Positions 1 to 6,764 of a stretch of 7,384 nt of DNA are shown here, in pieces. A model generated the notes under the pieces. That model worked only from the letters and a program-made list of their open reading frames with translations. It did no database searches and had not been told where the DNA came from. This DNA comes from Bacteroidota bacterium (GTDB lineage Bacteria > Bacteroidota > Bacteroidia > Bacteroidales > GCA-2748055): NCBI GenBank assembly GCA_030642565.1, contig DAOWNM010000133.1:1-7384 (forward strand), written 5' to 3'. Both the position numbers and the translations under genes were made by a program. Each line of letters begins with the position of its first letter. Within the stretch, counting starts at the first letter, position 1.

Positions 1-203
1 GCGGCGAGAAGTTAAAGGTGTGGTGGTACAATCCACAGAACGGTCAGGCTTTTCTGCAGGGCGTTATAGAAAACAGCGGTGAGTTCAGCTTTTCCAACTG
101 GGAGGATCTGATCAAAGAGGGGCAGGGGGGACCAGACTGGGTGGTAGTGATCGATGATGCAGCGGCCGGTTATCAGGCACCAGGAACAGTAAAACAGAGA
201 TAA
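1..203 (+). CDS. C-terminal end of apiosidase-like (DUF4038-type) glycoside hydrolase, partial
   Basis: Only the last 67 or so codons are present; the gene is cut by the left edge and reads in the frame beginning at base 3 (GEKLKVWWYNP...). The segment has the look of the small C-terminal beta domain (Pfam 'putative collagen-binding domain of a collagenase') that follows the DUF4038 TIM barrel in apiosidase-like glycosidases: a W-Y-N-P-x-x-G turn, a central G-x-F-x-F strand, and a closing G-G-P-D-W-V-V-V-I-D-D strand. Nothing of the catalytic barrel is visible, so activity cannot be judged. The stop codon lies one base before the start of the SGNH hydrolase gene, so the two are almost certainly co-transcribed. 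The family call rests on remembered motif resemblance of a short fragment. Confidence 0.65.
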   Translation, partial: GEKLKVWWYNPQNGQAFLQGVIENSGEFSFSNWEDLIKEGQGGPDWVVVIDDAAAGYQAPGTVKQR

Positions 204-204
204 G

Positions 205-921
205 ATGAAAAAAGCAATACTCTTGATTTTTGGACTGTCCCTTTTTTCAGGGCTCCTCTTCTCCCAACAGAAAGAGTTGAAAGTTCTTTTTATTGGCAAC
301 AGTTATACCTACGGGTACAACCTGGCACATATTGTATCCATCATGTCAGAAGGGACATCCACAAAACTTATCACAAGGAAATCAGTGATTGGAGGAGCTT
401 ATTTGTGGGAGCACTGGAATGGAAAAAGGGGGCTGGAAACCAAAAAGATCATTGCAGAAGGAGAATTTGATGCTGTGATACTTCAGGATTACAGCATGTC
501 GGCCATTCAGACTCCCGACAGTACATTGAAATATGTAAAGCTGTTTACTGAATACGACAAAAGCTTCGGTGCGAAAACATACCTTTTCAATACCTGGGCT
601 CGGGAAAAAGTGCCGCAGTACCAGGTTGAAAACAGTATTGTCAGGGTACCGGTGGGATCTGCCTGGCAACTGGCCCTGGAGTTGCGTCCCTCCGTAGATC
701 TCTATACTTCAGATGGCAGTCACCCCAATGAGTTGGGGACATTGCTCAGTTCGTCGGTCTTTGTAAGGAGCCTTACAGGAGAACTGCCTGAGATCATTCC
801 AACCTTGTACAGGATCGAGGATACTTTTGGAGAGACGGTCCGTTTAATGAACCACAATCCGGAGGATGCTGAGTTTTGTAAAAGGATCGCCAACCAGGTA
901 TTTACAGCTATTTATAAATAG
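205..921 (+). CDS. secreted SGNH/GDSL-family hydrolase (probable carbohydrate esterase)
   Basis: 238 aa with an N-terminal signal peptide (MKK, hydrophobic core to about residue 19, likely cleaved near FS-QQ), so probably periplasmic or exported. The SGNH fold is indicated by block I, I-G-N-S-Y-T with nucleophile S33, and by block V, D-G-S-H-P with D170 and H173 completing the triad. The G-G-A-Y-L stretch near residues 63-67 is a plausible oxyanion region. Relatives in Bacteroidota polysaccharide loci include deacetylases of plant or algal glycans, but the exact substrate is not visible. The start one base after the previous stop implies translational coupling, and GH78 follows 47 bp later. 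The stretch between W-A-R-E-K-V-P-Q-Y-Q and V-R-V-P-V-G-S-A-W looks shorter than I expect for the family, where a helix of about 13-15 residues usually sits. The protein may therefore carry a small in-frame deletion, although all catalytic blocks remain. Confidence 0.85.
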   Translation: MKKAILLIFGLSLFSGLLFSQQKELKVLFIGNSYTYGYNLAHIVSIMSEGTSTKLITRKSVIGGAYLWEHWNGKRGLETKKIIAEGEFDAVILQDYSMSAIQTPDSTLKYVKLFTEYDKSFGAKTYLFNTWAREKVPQYQVENSIVRVPVGSAWQLALELRPSVDLYTSDGSHPNELGTLLSSSVFVRSLTGELPEIIPTLYRIEDTFGETVRLMNHNPEDAEFCKRIANQVFTAIYK

Positions 922-968
922 TAAAATTGAGTTATCTTTAATGTGGACCAATAACTAAATAACTACCC

Positions 969-3683
969 ATGAAACTTCGCAATTTCCTTTTGTTGAACCT
1001 CCTCTTGATGACCACCATAACACTTCGGGCCGAGGTTAAGGTTACACTGCTTAAAACCGATTATAAGGTCAATCCCGTTGGGATCGACAATCCGGTTCCC
1101 CGATTCAGCTGGATCATTCAATCGGACCAGAACAACACCATGCAGGAGTCGTATGAGATTCGTGCTGCGCTAAACCCGGCAGATCTGGCAAAAGGGAAAA
1201 AACTAATATGGAAATCAGACAGGGTAGCATCTTCGCAGAGCATTCATATCAAGTATAACGGACGACCCCTCAGCTCCTACCAGAAGGTGTACTGGCAGGT
1301 ACGGATTGTGGATAACCATAGAGAGAAGAGCAAATGGAGCGAGATGGCTTTTTGGGAGATGGGCAAACTGGAGGATGCCACCTGGGAGGCAGACTGGATC
1401 ACACCTGCCTGGGAGGAGGACAGGGAGAAATCTAACCCTTCCCCTTACCTCAGGAAAGAGTTTACTATCGATAAGGCCATAAAACAGGCCAGGTTGTATA
1501 TCAGCTGCCAGGGGCTTTACCAGGTTGAAATAAACGGAGAAAGAGTTGGAGACCAGGAGTTTACTCCAGGGTGGACCAGTTACGATACCAGGTTACAGTA
1601 CCAGACCTATGATATTACAGCGCAGCTGGCACAGAACCAGAATGCCATCGGGATTGTCCTTGGGGATGGATGGTTCAGGGGCAACCTGGGTTGGATTGAT
1701 GGTCGGAACAACTGGGGGGATAAGCTGACAGCCATTGCCCAGATAATCGTCGATTATACCGATGGAAGCAAAGCAACTATTTCCACCGATGAAAGCTGGA
1801 AAGCCACGACCGGTCCGATCCTGGAATCGGATATTTACAACGGAGAGATATACGATGCCGGCAAAGAGCTTACAGGCTGGAGCAAACCTGGTTATGACGA
1901 TCGCAACTGGGATGCGACCAACAAGGTTGAAATCCCAAAGAAAATATTGATTGCTCCCGAGGGTCCGCCTGTGAAGATCGTTAATGAGCTTGAGCCCCTT
2001 TCAATAAAGAAGGTAGAAGAGGGATGGCTCGTGGATATGGGACAGAATATGGTAGGATGGATCAGGATCAAAGCATCAGGAGAGCCTGGTGATGTAATTA
2101 CCCTCAGACATGCCGAGGTGCTGGATACCCTGGGGAACATGTATTACGAGAACCTGCGTGCGGCAAAGGCCACCAATACTTACCATCTCAGAGGTGGTGT
2201 GGATGAGGTGTTCGAACCTCACTTTACTTTCCAGGGATTCCGTTTTGTCATGGTATCCGGTTATCCGGGAGAGCTGACTGCCGACAAGATCAGGGGAATG
2301 GTGATCCATTCCGATATGGAACCGTCGGGGACATTTAAGTGTTCTGATACAATGATCAACCAGTTGCAACACAATATTGTATGGGGACTGAAGGGGAACT
2401 TCCTGGATGTGCCTACCGACTGTCCACAACGCGATGAGCGGTTGGGTTGGACAGGTGACGCACAGGTTTTTGCACCCACGGCATGTTTCAATATGAATGC
2501 CGCCACTTTCTATACAAAGTGGTTGAAGGATCTGGCTGCTGACCAGGGCGATGATGGAATCATCTCCAATGTGATCCCCGATATTCTGGGGGGCGGGGGT
2601 GCAACCGGGTGGGCCGATGCGGGCGTAGTGATTCCCTGGGTTGTTTACCTCAATTACGGAGATAAGATGGTGTTGAAGAACCAGTATGAGAGCATGAAAA
2701 AGTGGATCGCTTTTATGGAAGAGCACGCTGGGGATGACTATATATGGAAGGAGAACCGGCATTTTGGTGACTGGCTCTCTTTTGACGATAGCAGATCCAA
2801 TTATATGGGTGCCTATACCACTACAGATCTGATTGCAACCGCCTACTATTCATATTCATCAGCTATTGTGGCAAAGGTGGCCTCTATCCTGGGACAGGAT
2901 GAGGATGCAAAATATTATGCTGAGCTTTCGGATAAAGTAAAGCAAGCTTTTAATGAAGAGTTCGTAACGCCCAACGGCCGACTGGTGGCGCATACCCAGA
3001 CTGCCTACACTCTGGCACTGGCTTTCGATCTGCTGGACGAGGAGACTGCTAGAAAAAGTGCTATTCACCTGGCCGGGGATGTGGAGCAATTTGGCCATAT
3101 CACCACAGGGTTCCTTGGTACGCCTTTGATCTCTCTGACACTGACCAATATTGGAAGGAACGACCTGGCCTATAAATTACTGAACCGGAAGGAATACCCG
3201 TCGTGGCTCTACCCGGTGACCATGGGTGCCACCACCATCTGGGAGCGATGGGATGGCCAAAAACCCGACTATAGCTTTCAAAAGTCCAGTATGAATTCAT
3301 TCAACCATTATGCTTACGGGGCCATTGGGAAATGGATGTACCAGGTGGTTGCAGGTATAGGAATTGATGAGAAGAACCCCGGGTATAAGCATATCATTAT
3401 CAATCCCAGGCCGGGAGGCGGACTAACCTCGGCCAGAGCCACCCATCAAAGTATGTATGGTCAGATAGCATCGGGCTGGGAACTGGAGGGTGAGAAACTG
3501 ACCATGAAGGTGGAGATCCCGGTTAATACCAGTGCGACCATCCATATTCCCGGCGATGCTTCTACTGTAGAGATCAACGGCTCCGCTCTGGTCGATTCAG
3601 GGATGGATTATAAAAATATTGATGGAAATACAATGGTTTCAACCGGGTCGGGTAATTATGTAATTGTTACAACGTTGAAGTAG
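969..3683 (+). CDS. alpha-L-rhamnosidase, GH78 family, secreted
   Basis: 904 aa, normal length for a multidomain GH78 enzyme that removes terminal alpha-L-rhamnose with inversion. A signal peptide (MKLRNFLLLNLLLM, cleavage near LRA-EV) places it in the periplasm or outside. Visible order: N-terminal Ig-like strand domain (about 25-135, with the typical N-P-x-G-I-D-N-P-x-P-R-F-S-W start), Bac_rhamnosid_N carbohydrate-binding-like domain (about 155-320, G-D-G-W-F-R-G), concanavalin-like domain (about 335-445, D-M-G-Q-N-M-V-G-W), six-hairpin (alpha/alpha)6 catalytic domain (about 455-790) and C-terminal beta-sandwich (about 792-870). The catalytic motif D-C-P-Q-R-D-E-R-L-G-W-T-G-D covers 484-497; E490 matches the family general acid and D497 a conserved active-site Asp. 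E759 in T-T-I-W-E-R-W-D-G matches the general base. It appears intact. Rhamnogalacturonan, ulvan or another rhamnosylated glycan are possible substrates. The chosen ATG is preceded by an AT-rich leader and gives a good signal peptide. Confidence 0.97.
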   Translation: MKLRNFLLLNLLLMTTITLRAEVKVTLLKTDYKVNPVGIDNPVPRFSWIIQSDQNNTMQESYEIRAALNPADLAKGKKLIWKSDRVASSQSIHIKYNGRPLSSYQKVYWQVRIVDNHREKSKWSEMAFWEMGKLEDATWEADWITPAWEEDREKSNPSPYLRKEFTIDKAIKQARLYISCQGLYQVEINGERVGDQEFTPGWTSYDTRLQYQTYDITAQLAQNQNAIGIVLGDGWFRGNLGWIDGRNNWGDKLTAIAQIIVDYTDGSKATISTDESWKATTGPILESDIYNGEIYDAGKELTGWSKPGYDDRNWDATNKVEIPKKILIAPEGPPVKIVNELEPLSIKKVEEGWLVDMGQNMVGWIRIKASGEPGDVITLRHAEVLDTLGNMYYENLRAAKATNTYHLRGGVDEVFEPHFTFQGFRFVMVSGYPGELTADKIRGMVIHSDMEPSGTFKCSDTMINQLQHNIVWGLKGNFLDVPTDCPQRDERLGWTGDAQVFAPTACFNMNAATFYTKWLKDLAADQGDDGIISNVIPDILGGGGATGWADAGVVIPWVVYLNYGDKMVLKNQYESMKKWIAFMEEHAGDDYIWKENRHFGDWLSFDDSRSNYMGAYTTTDLIATAYYSYSSAIVAKVASILGQDEDAKYYAELSDKVKQAFNEEFVTPNGRLVAHTQTAYTLALAFDLLDEETARKSAIHLAGDVEQFGHITTGFLGTPLISLTLTNIGRNDLAYKLLNRKEYPSWLYPVTMGATTIWERWDGQKPDYSFQKSSMNSFNHYAYGAIGKWMYQVVAGIGIDEKNPGYKHIIINPRPGGGLTSARATHQSMYGQIASGWELEGEKLTMKVEIPVNTSATIHIPGDASTVEINGSALVDSGMDYKNIDGNTMVSTGSGNYVIVTTLK

Positions 3684-3690
3684 CATCTGC

Positions 3691-3903
3691 ACGAGGCCTC
3701 TTCTATGGCTCCTGTTAGTTCTGTTCTCCTGCAACAGCAATCGTGAGACTAACCGGCCTCCGCTGGTGGGTTGTTATGGCAAAGAGCTGATAAGCTCCCC
3801 CAATATCGACAGACTGGCAGCTGAAGGGACCATGTTCGACCGCTCCTGTTTGACTCCCAACCGAATCAGGTTTTTCCTTTTCCGTTCGAGTTTGTTACAA
3901 TAG
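3691..3903 (+). pseudogene. remnant of a lipoprotein sulfatase (N-terminal fragment)
   Basis: This frame carries no usable ATG, yet it encodes a lipoprotein signal (R-P-L-L-W-L-L-L-V-L-F-S-C, lipobox cysteine at 3730-3732). After R-E-T-N-R-P-P it continues with V-G-C-Y-G-K-E-L-I-S-S-P-N-I-D-R-L-A-A-E-G-, then T-M-F-D-R-S, the classic early region of formylglycine sulfatases (arylsulfatase family). Three lesions are visible. The expected start reads ACG (3691-3693) where ATG would fit exactly before the signal peptide. The strand with the metal-binding Asp-Asp pair, normally between R-P-N and G-C-Y-G, is missing, consistent with an in-frame deletion of roughly 15-20 codons. Homology ends around 3864, before the C-x-P-S-R modification site, and runs into unrelated sequence with a stop at 3901-3903. 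It begins 7 bp after the GH78 stop, so it was probably once part of that operon. It cannot make an active sulfatase. Confidence 0.85.
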
Positions 3904-3937
3904 GAAATAAGCCAAAAAGAAACAATGGCAAAATTGC

Positions 3938-3945
3938 TATATTTG
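3938..3945 (+). promoter_or_regulatory. Bacteroidota -7 promoter element upstream of the lipoprotein glycosidase
   Basis: TATATTTG matches the Bacteroidota -7 consensus TAnnTTTG in every defined position. No good TTTG/TTG -33 element sits 19-21 bp upstream (the nearest TTTG, at 3891-3894, is too far), so the call rests on the -7 box alone. Transcription would start near 3952 and give a leader of about 75 nt before the ATG at 4028. It would let the last two genes be transcribed independently of the genes before the sulfatase relic. Confidence 0.5.
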
Positions 3946-3956
3946 ATTGCGAGTTA

Positions 3957-3974
3957 AAAATCCAAAAGGATTTT
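3957..3974 (+). other. small hairpin in the 5' leader (AAAATCC / GGATTTT)
   Basis: A perfect 7-bp inverted repeat with an AAAA loop lies just downstream of the predicted transcription start. It would form a hairpin at the very 5' end of the mRNA and could protect the transcript or serve as a regulator site. It is AT-rich and short, so chance occurrence is possible, and it lacks the strong GC stem of a terminator. Confidence 0.35.
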
Positions 3975-4027
3975 GGAATAATAGGTTAATTTTAAAATGA
4001 AATGGAAAACTTACTAACTACACTGAG

Positions 4028-5419
4028 ATGAAAAAACTGTTGTTTCTTGCTGTCTTCTTTGGGTGTTTGGCCTGTTCCGCCGATAGATCTACCCTGGAAT
4101 TTACTGGTTTGCAGGTAAGCCAGGAGTATCCCCAGTACTGGGAGTATCATGGCGAACCATTGTTATTACTGGGTGGATCAGATGAGGATAACCTTTTCCA
4201 GCTACCGGAACTGGAAGAGCAACTGGATCTGCTGGTTTCAGTGGGTGGAAATTATGTGCGCAATACCATGTCCAGCAGAGACAGTGGAAATGTGTGGGCT
4301 TTCCACCAGGATCCGGAAACCGGAAAGTATAACCTCAATAAGTGGAACCCGGAGTACTGGAACCGTTTCCAGTCACTGCTGGAATTTAGTTCTCAAAGAG
4401 ACATTGTGGTCCAGGTGGAGGTGTGGGCCACCTTTGATTTTTACAGGGAAAACTGGGATAACAATCCGTTCAATCCGCAGAACAATACCAATTATACAGC
4501 GGAGCGAACAAAACTACCGTTGGAGGTGAATACCCATCCTACCCATTGCGACAATCCTTTTTTCTGGTCCGTTCCTGTACATCAAAACAACATGCCCCTG
4601 CTGCAGTACCAGCAAGCTTTTGTGGATAAACTGCTCTCCTATTCTTTAGCATTTGACCATGTGCTTTACTGTATTGATAATGAGACATCGGTTACTTCTG
4701 AATGGGGGAGATTCTGGTCGGAATATATCCGGAAAAAGGCAGCAGAACAGGGGAAAACGATTCATGTAACCGAGATGTGGGATCCCTGGGATTTGGATCA
4801 TATTTCGCACAGGGAGAGTTTTGACCACCCTGAGACTTACTCTTTTGTGGAGATTTCACAGAACAACCACCAGCGCGGACAAAATCAGTGGGACAATGGC
4901 CTGAGGCAGATTGAAAAGCTAAGAAAAGCAGGGAACCTGAGACCTGTAAACAATATTAAAACCTATGGAAATGATCTGGGAAGTCATGGGGGTGGTACCC
5001 ATAATGGTATCCAGAGTTTTATCAGAAGTACACTTTTTGGATCGGCTGCTGTGAGGTTTCACCGGCCCACATCAGGACTTGGATTGGGCGATACAGCCCA
5101 GTTGGTGATCCATGGCATTCGTATGGCCACGGACCGTATCGATTTCTTTCATGCCATGCCCCACAATGATCTTCTTTCTCAGCGGGAGGAGAATGAAGCT
5201 TACTGCAGGTCGGTGCCGGGAAAAGATTATCTGGTATACTTCCCCGATACAGGAGAGGTTGAACTGGATGTTGGTACAGCCGGATCCGGATTGGAAGTGG
5301 ACCAGCTGGAGATACTGACCGGCCAATGGAGTAAAGTGAAAGTTACAAAGGGTGGTGGCACATTTATGCTTCAAAGCCCGGGTAAACATTTTATCTTTAT
5401 TATACAGAATCCTTTATAA
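4028..5419 (+). CDS. lipoprotein glycoside hydrolase-like protein, TIM barrel, family uncertain
   Basis: 463 aa. The N-terminus is a lipoprotein signal (MKKLLFLAVFFGCLACS; lipobox L-A-C with C16), so it is membrane anchored, possibly at the cell surface. After an N-terminal strand region (Y-W-E-Y-H-G-E-P-L-L-L-L-G-G-S) come alternating strands and helices like a (beta/alpha)8 barrel. The I-D-N-E-T-S strand end (E219) resembles the Asn-Glu acid/base motif on strand 4 of clan GH-A. Candidate second acids are E275 (F-V-E-I-S-Q) and the acidic residues of T-E-M-W-D; strand 7 (N-I-K-T-Y-G-N-D) lacks the usual Glu. Other marked motifs are H-P-T-H-C-D-N-P (170-177), G-S-H-G-G-G-T-H-N-G (H320, H325) and F-H-R-P-T-S-G-L-G-L-G-D. 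A C-terminal beta domain (about 395-463, Y-L-V-Y-F-P-D-T-G-E) recalls the tail of apiosidase-like enzymes. It may be a distant DUF4038/GH140-like glycosidase; the substrate is unknown. It begins a two-gene unit with the esterase 17 bp downstream. Confidence 0.75.
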   Translation: MKKLLFLAVFFGCLACSADRSTLEFTGLQVSQEYPQYWEYHGEPLLLLGGSDEDNLFQLPELEEQLDLLVSVGGNYVRNTMSSRDSGNVWAFHQDPETGKYNLNKWNPEYWNRFQSLLEFSSQRDIVVQVEVWATFDFYRENWDNNPFNPQNNTNYTAERTKLPLEVNTHPTHCDNPFFWSVPVHQNNMPLLQYQQAFVDKLLSYSLAFDHVLYCIDNETSVTSEWGRFWSEYIRKKAAEQGKTIHVTEMWDPWDLDHISHRESFDHPETYSFVEISQNNHQRGQNQWDNGLRQIEKLRKAGNLRPVNNIKTYGNDLGSHGGGTHNGIQSFIRSTLFGSAAVRFHRPTSGLGLGDTAQLVIHGIRMATDRIDFFHAMPHNDLLSQREENEAYCRSVPGKDYLVYFPDTGEVELDVGTAGSGLEVDQLEILTGQWSKVKVTKGGGTFMLQSPGKHFIFIIQNPL

Positions 5420-5436
5420 CACAAAATATCCCCAGC

Positions 5437-6354
5437 ATGAAAAAGCTTTTGATCTTTCTATTTATAACCTCCATTATTACTCCTGTTTTGGCACAGAACC
5501 AGATTTTACCTCTCTGGAAAGGGGATCCACCCAACTACAGGGAGACCGGTGAGGTGACCATTTGGGATACTGCCGACATTATTAGGGTAAGGAATGTACA
5601 AAAACCTGATATTGCAGTATTCCTGCCTTCAAAAAAGAATGCCACCGGAGAGGCTGTTGTGATCTGTCCGGGTGGAGGCTACAGGATTCTGGCCTATGAC
5701 TGGGAGGGCAGTGATATTGCCCGCTGGCTCAACTCCCGGGGAATTGCCGCTTTTGTTCTAAAATACCGGCTGCCCGGTTCTGCCAGCAACATCGTACCTC
5801 ATAAATCGCCGCTGATGGATGCGCAGCGTGCTATGAGGCTGGTACGTTCCAATGCCGTAAAGTTGAACATCGAACCTGGAAAGATCGGGGTTATGGGATT
5901 CTCTGCGGGAGGACACCTCGCCTCTACGCTCTCTACCCATTATGATGGGGGTGATCCCTCGAGCTCCGACCCTGTGGAGCAGATGAGCTGCCGACCCGAT
6001 TTCTCAGTACTGGTCTATCCGGTCATCTCTTTTACAGAGGAGTTCAAACACTCCGGGTCAAGAGAGAATCTGTTGGGTGAGGATGCCGATGAGTCGCTGG
6101 TGAAACAGTACTCCAATGAACTGCAGGTTACAGAAGATACTCCACCTGCCATCCTGATACATTCGGATGACGACAAAGCGGTACCTGTAGAGAATAGTAT
6201 TGCTTACTATAAAGCACTCAGGGCCAACCAGGTATCTTCCGAGCTGCATATCTATCCTTATGGTGGTCACGGATATTCGCTGGCCATTGGCCGGGGCTAC
6301 CTTTCTACCTGGCCCGACAGGGTGATCGAATGGATTCACTATATTTATCAGTAA
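5437..6354 (+). CDS. secreted alpha/beta-hydrolase esterase, BD-FAE / acetylxylan-esterase-like
   Basis: 305 aa with a signal peptide (MKKLLIFLFITSIITPVLA, cleavage before QNQ), so exported. It has a complete alpha/beta-hydrolase catalytic set: oxyanion-hole motif C-P-G-G-G-Y, nucleophile elbow G-F-S-A-G with S156, acid D246 within H-S-D-D-D-K-A-V-P-V-E-N-S, and H278 in G-G-H-G-Y-S-L. The mature chain starts with the I-L-P-L-W-K-G-D-P-P-N-Y motif often seen in the carbohydrate-esterase proteins annotated as xylan esterase or 'endo-1,4-beta-xylanase B-like'. Such enzymes remove acetyl or feruloyl groups from plant or algal glycans, opening the backbone to glycosidases; the specific acyl group here cannot be told. 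It lies 17 bp after the glycosidase gene, in the same unit. Length and motif spacing look normal. Confidence 0.9.
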   Translation: MKKLLIFLFITSIITPVLAQNQILPLWKGDPPNYRETGEVTIWDTADIIRVRNVQKPDIAVFLPSKKNATGEAVVICPGGGYRILAYDWEGSDIARWLNSRGIAAFVLKYRLPGSASNIVPHKSPLMDAQRAMRLVRSNAVKLNIEPGKIGVMGFSAGGHLASTLSTHYDGGDPSSSDPVEQMSCRPDFSVLVYPVISFTEEFKHSGSRENLLGEDADESLVKQYSNELQVTEDTPPAILIHSDDDKAVPVENSIAYYKALRANQVSSELHIYPYGGHGYSLAIGRGYLSTWPDRVIEWIHYIYQ

Positions 6355-6388
6355 GGTCAATTACACGATAAAAATTTAAAGTTTTTCT

Positions 6389-6419
6389 TTTGTCTAATCA
6401 AAAAAATCCTCTATTTTTG
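6389..6419 (+). promoter_or_regulatory. promoter for tRNA-Asp (TTTG - 19 bp - TATTTTTG)
   Basis: A TTTG at 6389-6392 is followed after 19 bp by TATTTTTG (6412-6419), a full match to the Bacteroidota consensus TTTG-N19-TAnnTTTG. The start would fall near 6426, giving a leader of about 50 nt before the tRNA at 6479. No open reading frame intervenes, so it most likely serves the tRNA. A short inverted repeat GCATT/AATGC (6424-6438) lies right at the predicted start. Confidence 0.75.
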
Positions 6420-6478
6420 CCACGCATTTGAATAATGCACGTTCTAATAAAGAATATCCATAGCCATCAATAGGTTAA

Positions 6479-6553
6479 GGTCTGGTAGTTCAGTTTGGTT
6501 AGAATGCCGGCCTGTCACGCCGGAGGTCGCGGGTTCGAGTCCCGTCCAGACCG
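6479..6553 (+). tRNA. tRNA-Asp (anticodon GTC)
   Basis: A complete 75-nt cloverleaf can be drawn. The 7-bp acceptor stem is GGTCTGG with CCAGACC, and the discriminator is G. The D-arm is GTTC/GAAT around AGTTTGGTTA. The anticodon stem is CCGGC/GCCGG with loop CTGTCAC, putting GTC at 6514-6516. The T-arm is GCGGG/CCCGT with loop TTCGAGT. The genome does not encode CCA (GCCC follows), so CCA must be added enzymatically. The 3' end is a typical target for tyrosine integrases, and the sequence following it supports such use here. Confidence 0.98.
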
Positions 6554-6565
6554 CCCTTAATTACA

Positions 6566-6592
6566 GAAACCCCCTGATATTCAGGGGGTTTC
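6566..6592 (+). terminator. hairpin terminator after tRNA-Asp
   Basis: GAAACCCCCTG and CAGGGGGTTTC form a perfect 11-bp stem around the 5-nt loop ATATT, 12 bp after the tRNA. The T residues are partly inside the stem and the downstream T-run is weak (GTGCGTTT), but the stem is strong and the position fits the end of a tRNA transcript. Confidence 0.8.
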
Positions 6593-6635
6593 GTGCGTTT
6601 AATGCACAATTTGATGCATAATTTGATGCACGAAA
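6589..6635. repeat. 8-bp inverted repeat bracketing the tandem repeats
   Basis: TTTCGTGC (6589-6596) and GCACGAAA (6628-6635) are exact inverted copies flanking the three 12-bp repeats. The left arm overlaps the end of the tRNA terminator stem, so the RNA could choose between two folds, or the arms may mark the ends of a protein-binding site. Confidence 0.55.
6598..6633 (+). repeat. three tandem 12-bp repeats, TTTRATGCAYRA
   Basis: The copies are TTTAATGCACAA (6598-6609), TTTGATGCATAA (6610-6621) and TTTGATGCACGA (6622-6633), head to tail with no gap. They start 6 bp after the tRNA-Asp terminator. Short direct repeats spaced near one helical turn beside a tRNA 3' end suggest arm-type binding sites for a tyrosine integrase; this function is inferred. 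Confidence 0.8.
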
Positions 6636-6701
6636 AACCTGCTATTTATAGTGATTCTTGGCTAATAGTTTACTTGGTATCCCATCTATTTCAAGTGTTG
6701 T

Positions 6702-6720
6702 GAATCCCGCTACCCCGACT
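6702..6720 (+). other. orphan tRNA 3'-end fragment (attachment-site scar)
   Basis: GAATCCCGCTACCCCGACT has the form of the last part of a T-loop, the T-stem 3' strand and the acceptor 3' strand of a tRNA other than tRNA-Asp. Its complement reads V-G-V-A-G-F when translated, as in the frequent spurious ORFs antisense to tRNA 3' ends. No matching 5' half (acceptor CGGGGTA) is found upstream, and the preceding bases (AAGTGTTGT) do not make a good T-stem. It is therefore a fragment, as expected at the far end of an element that integrates at a tRNA 3' end. Confidence 0.65.
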
Positions 6721-6723
6721 TTT

Positions 6724-6755
6724 AACCCCCTTAACACATAGTTGTTGAGGGGGTT
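6724..6755 (+). terminator. hairpin terminator following the tRNA fragment
   Basis: AACCCCCTTAACA and TGTTGAGGGGGTT pair over 13 bp with one G-T pair and a 6-nt loop, followed by ATCTTTTA. The hairpin sits 3 bp after the orphan tRNA 3' end, the same arrangement as at tRNA-Asp. It was probably carried along with the fragment and has no evident gene to terminate now. Confidence 0.7.
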
Positions 6756-6764
6756 ATCTTTTAC

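Noticed and set aside
933..940. TATCTTTA as a promoter -7 box before the GH78 gene
   Set aside because: One mismatch to TAnnTTTG at the conserved last G and no -33 element at the right distance; the 47-bp gap is more simply an intra-operon spacer.
2076..2762. 228-residue open frame on the - strand
   Set aside because: Lies wholly inside the GH78 coding sequence, whose domains and catalytic motifs are intact; the antisense product has no recognisable motif.
6370..6391. AT-rich A-run/T-run as terminator of the esterase unit
   Set aside because: The A/T pairing is short and without GC content; the T-rich part is better explained as the -33 region of the tRNA promoter.
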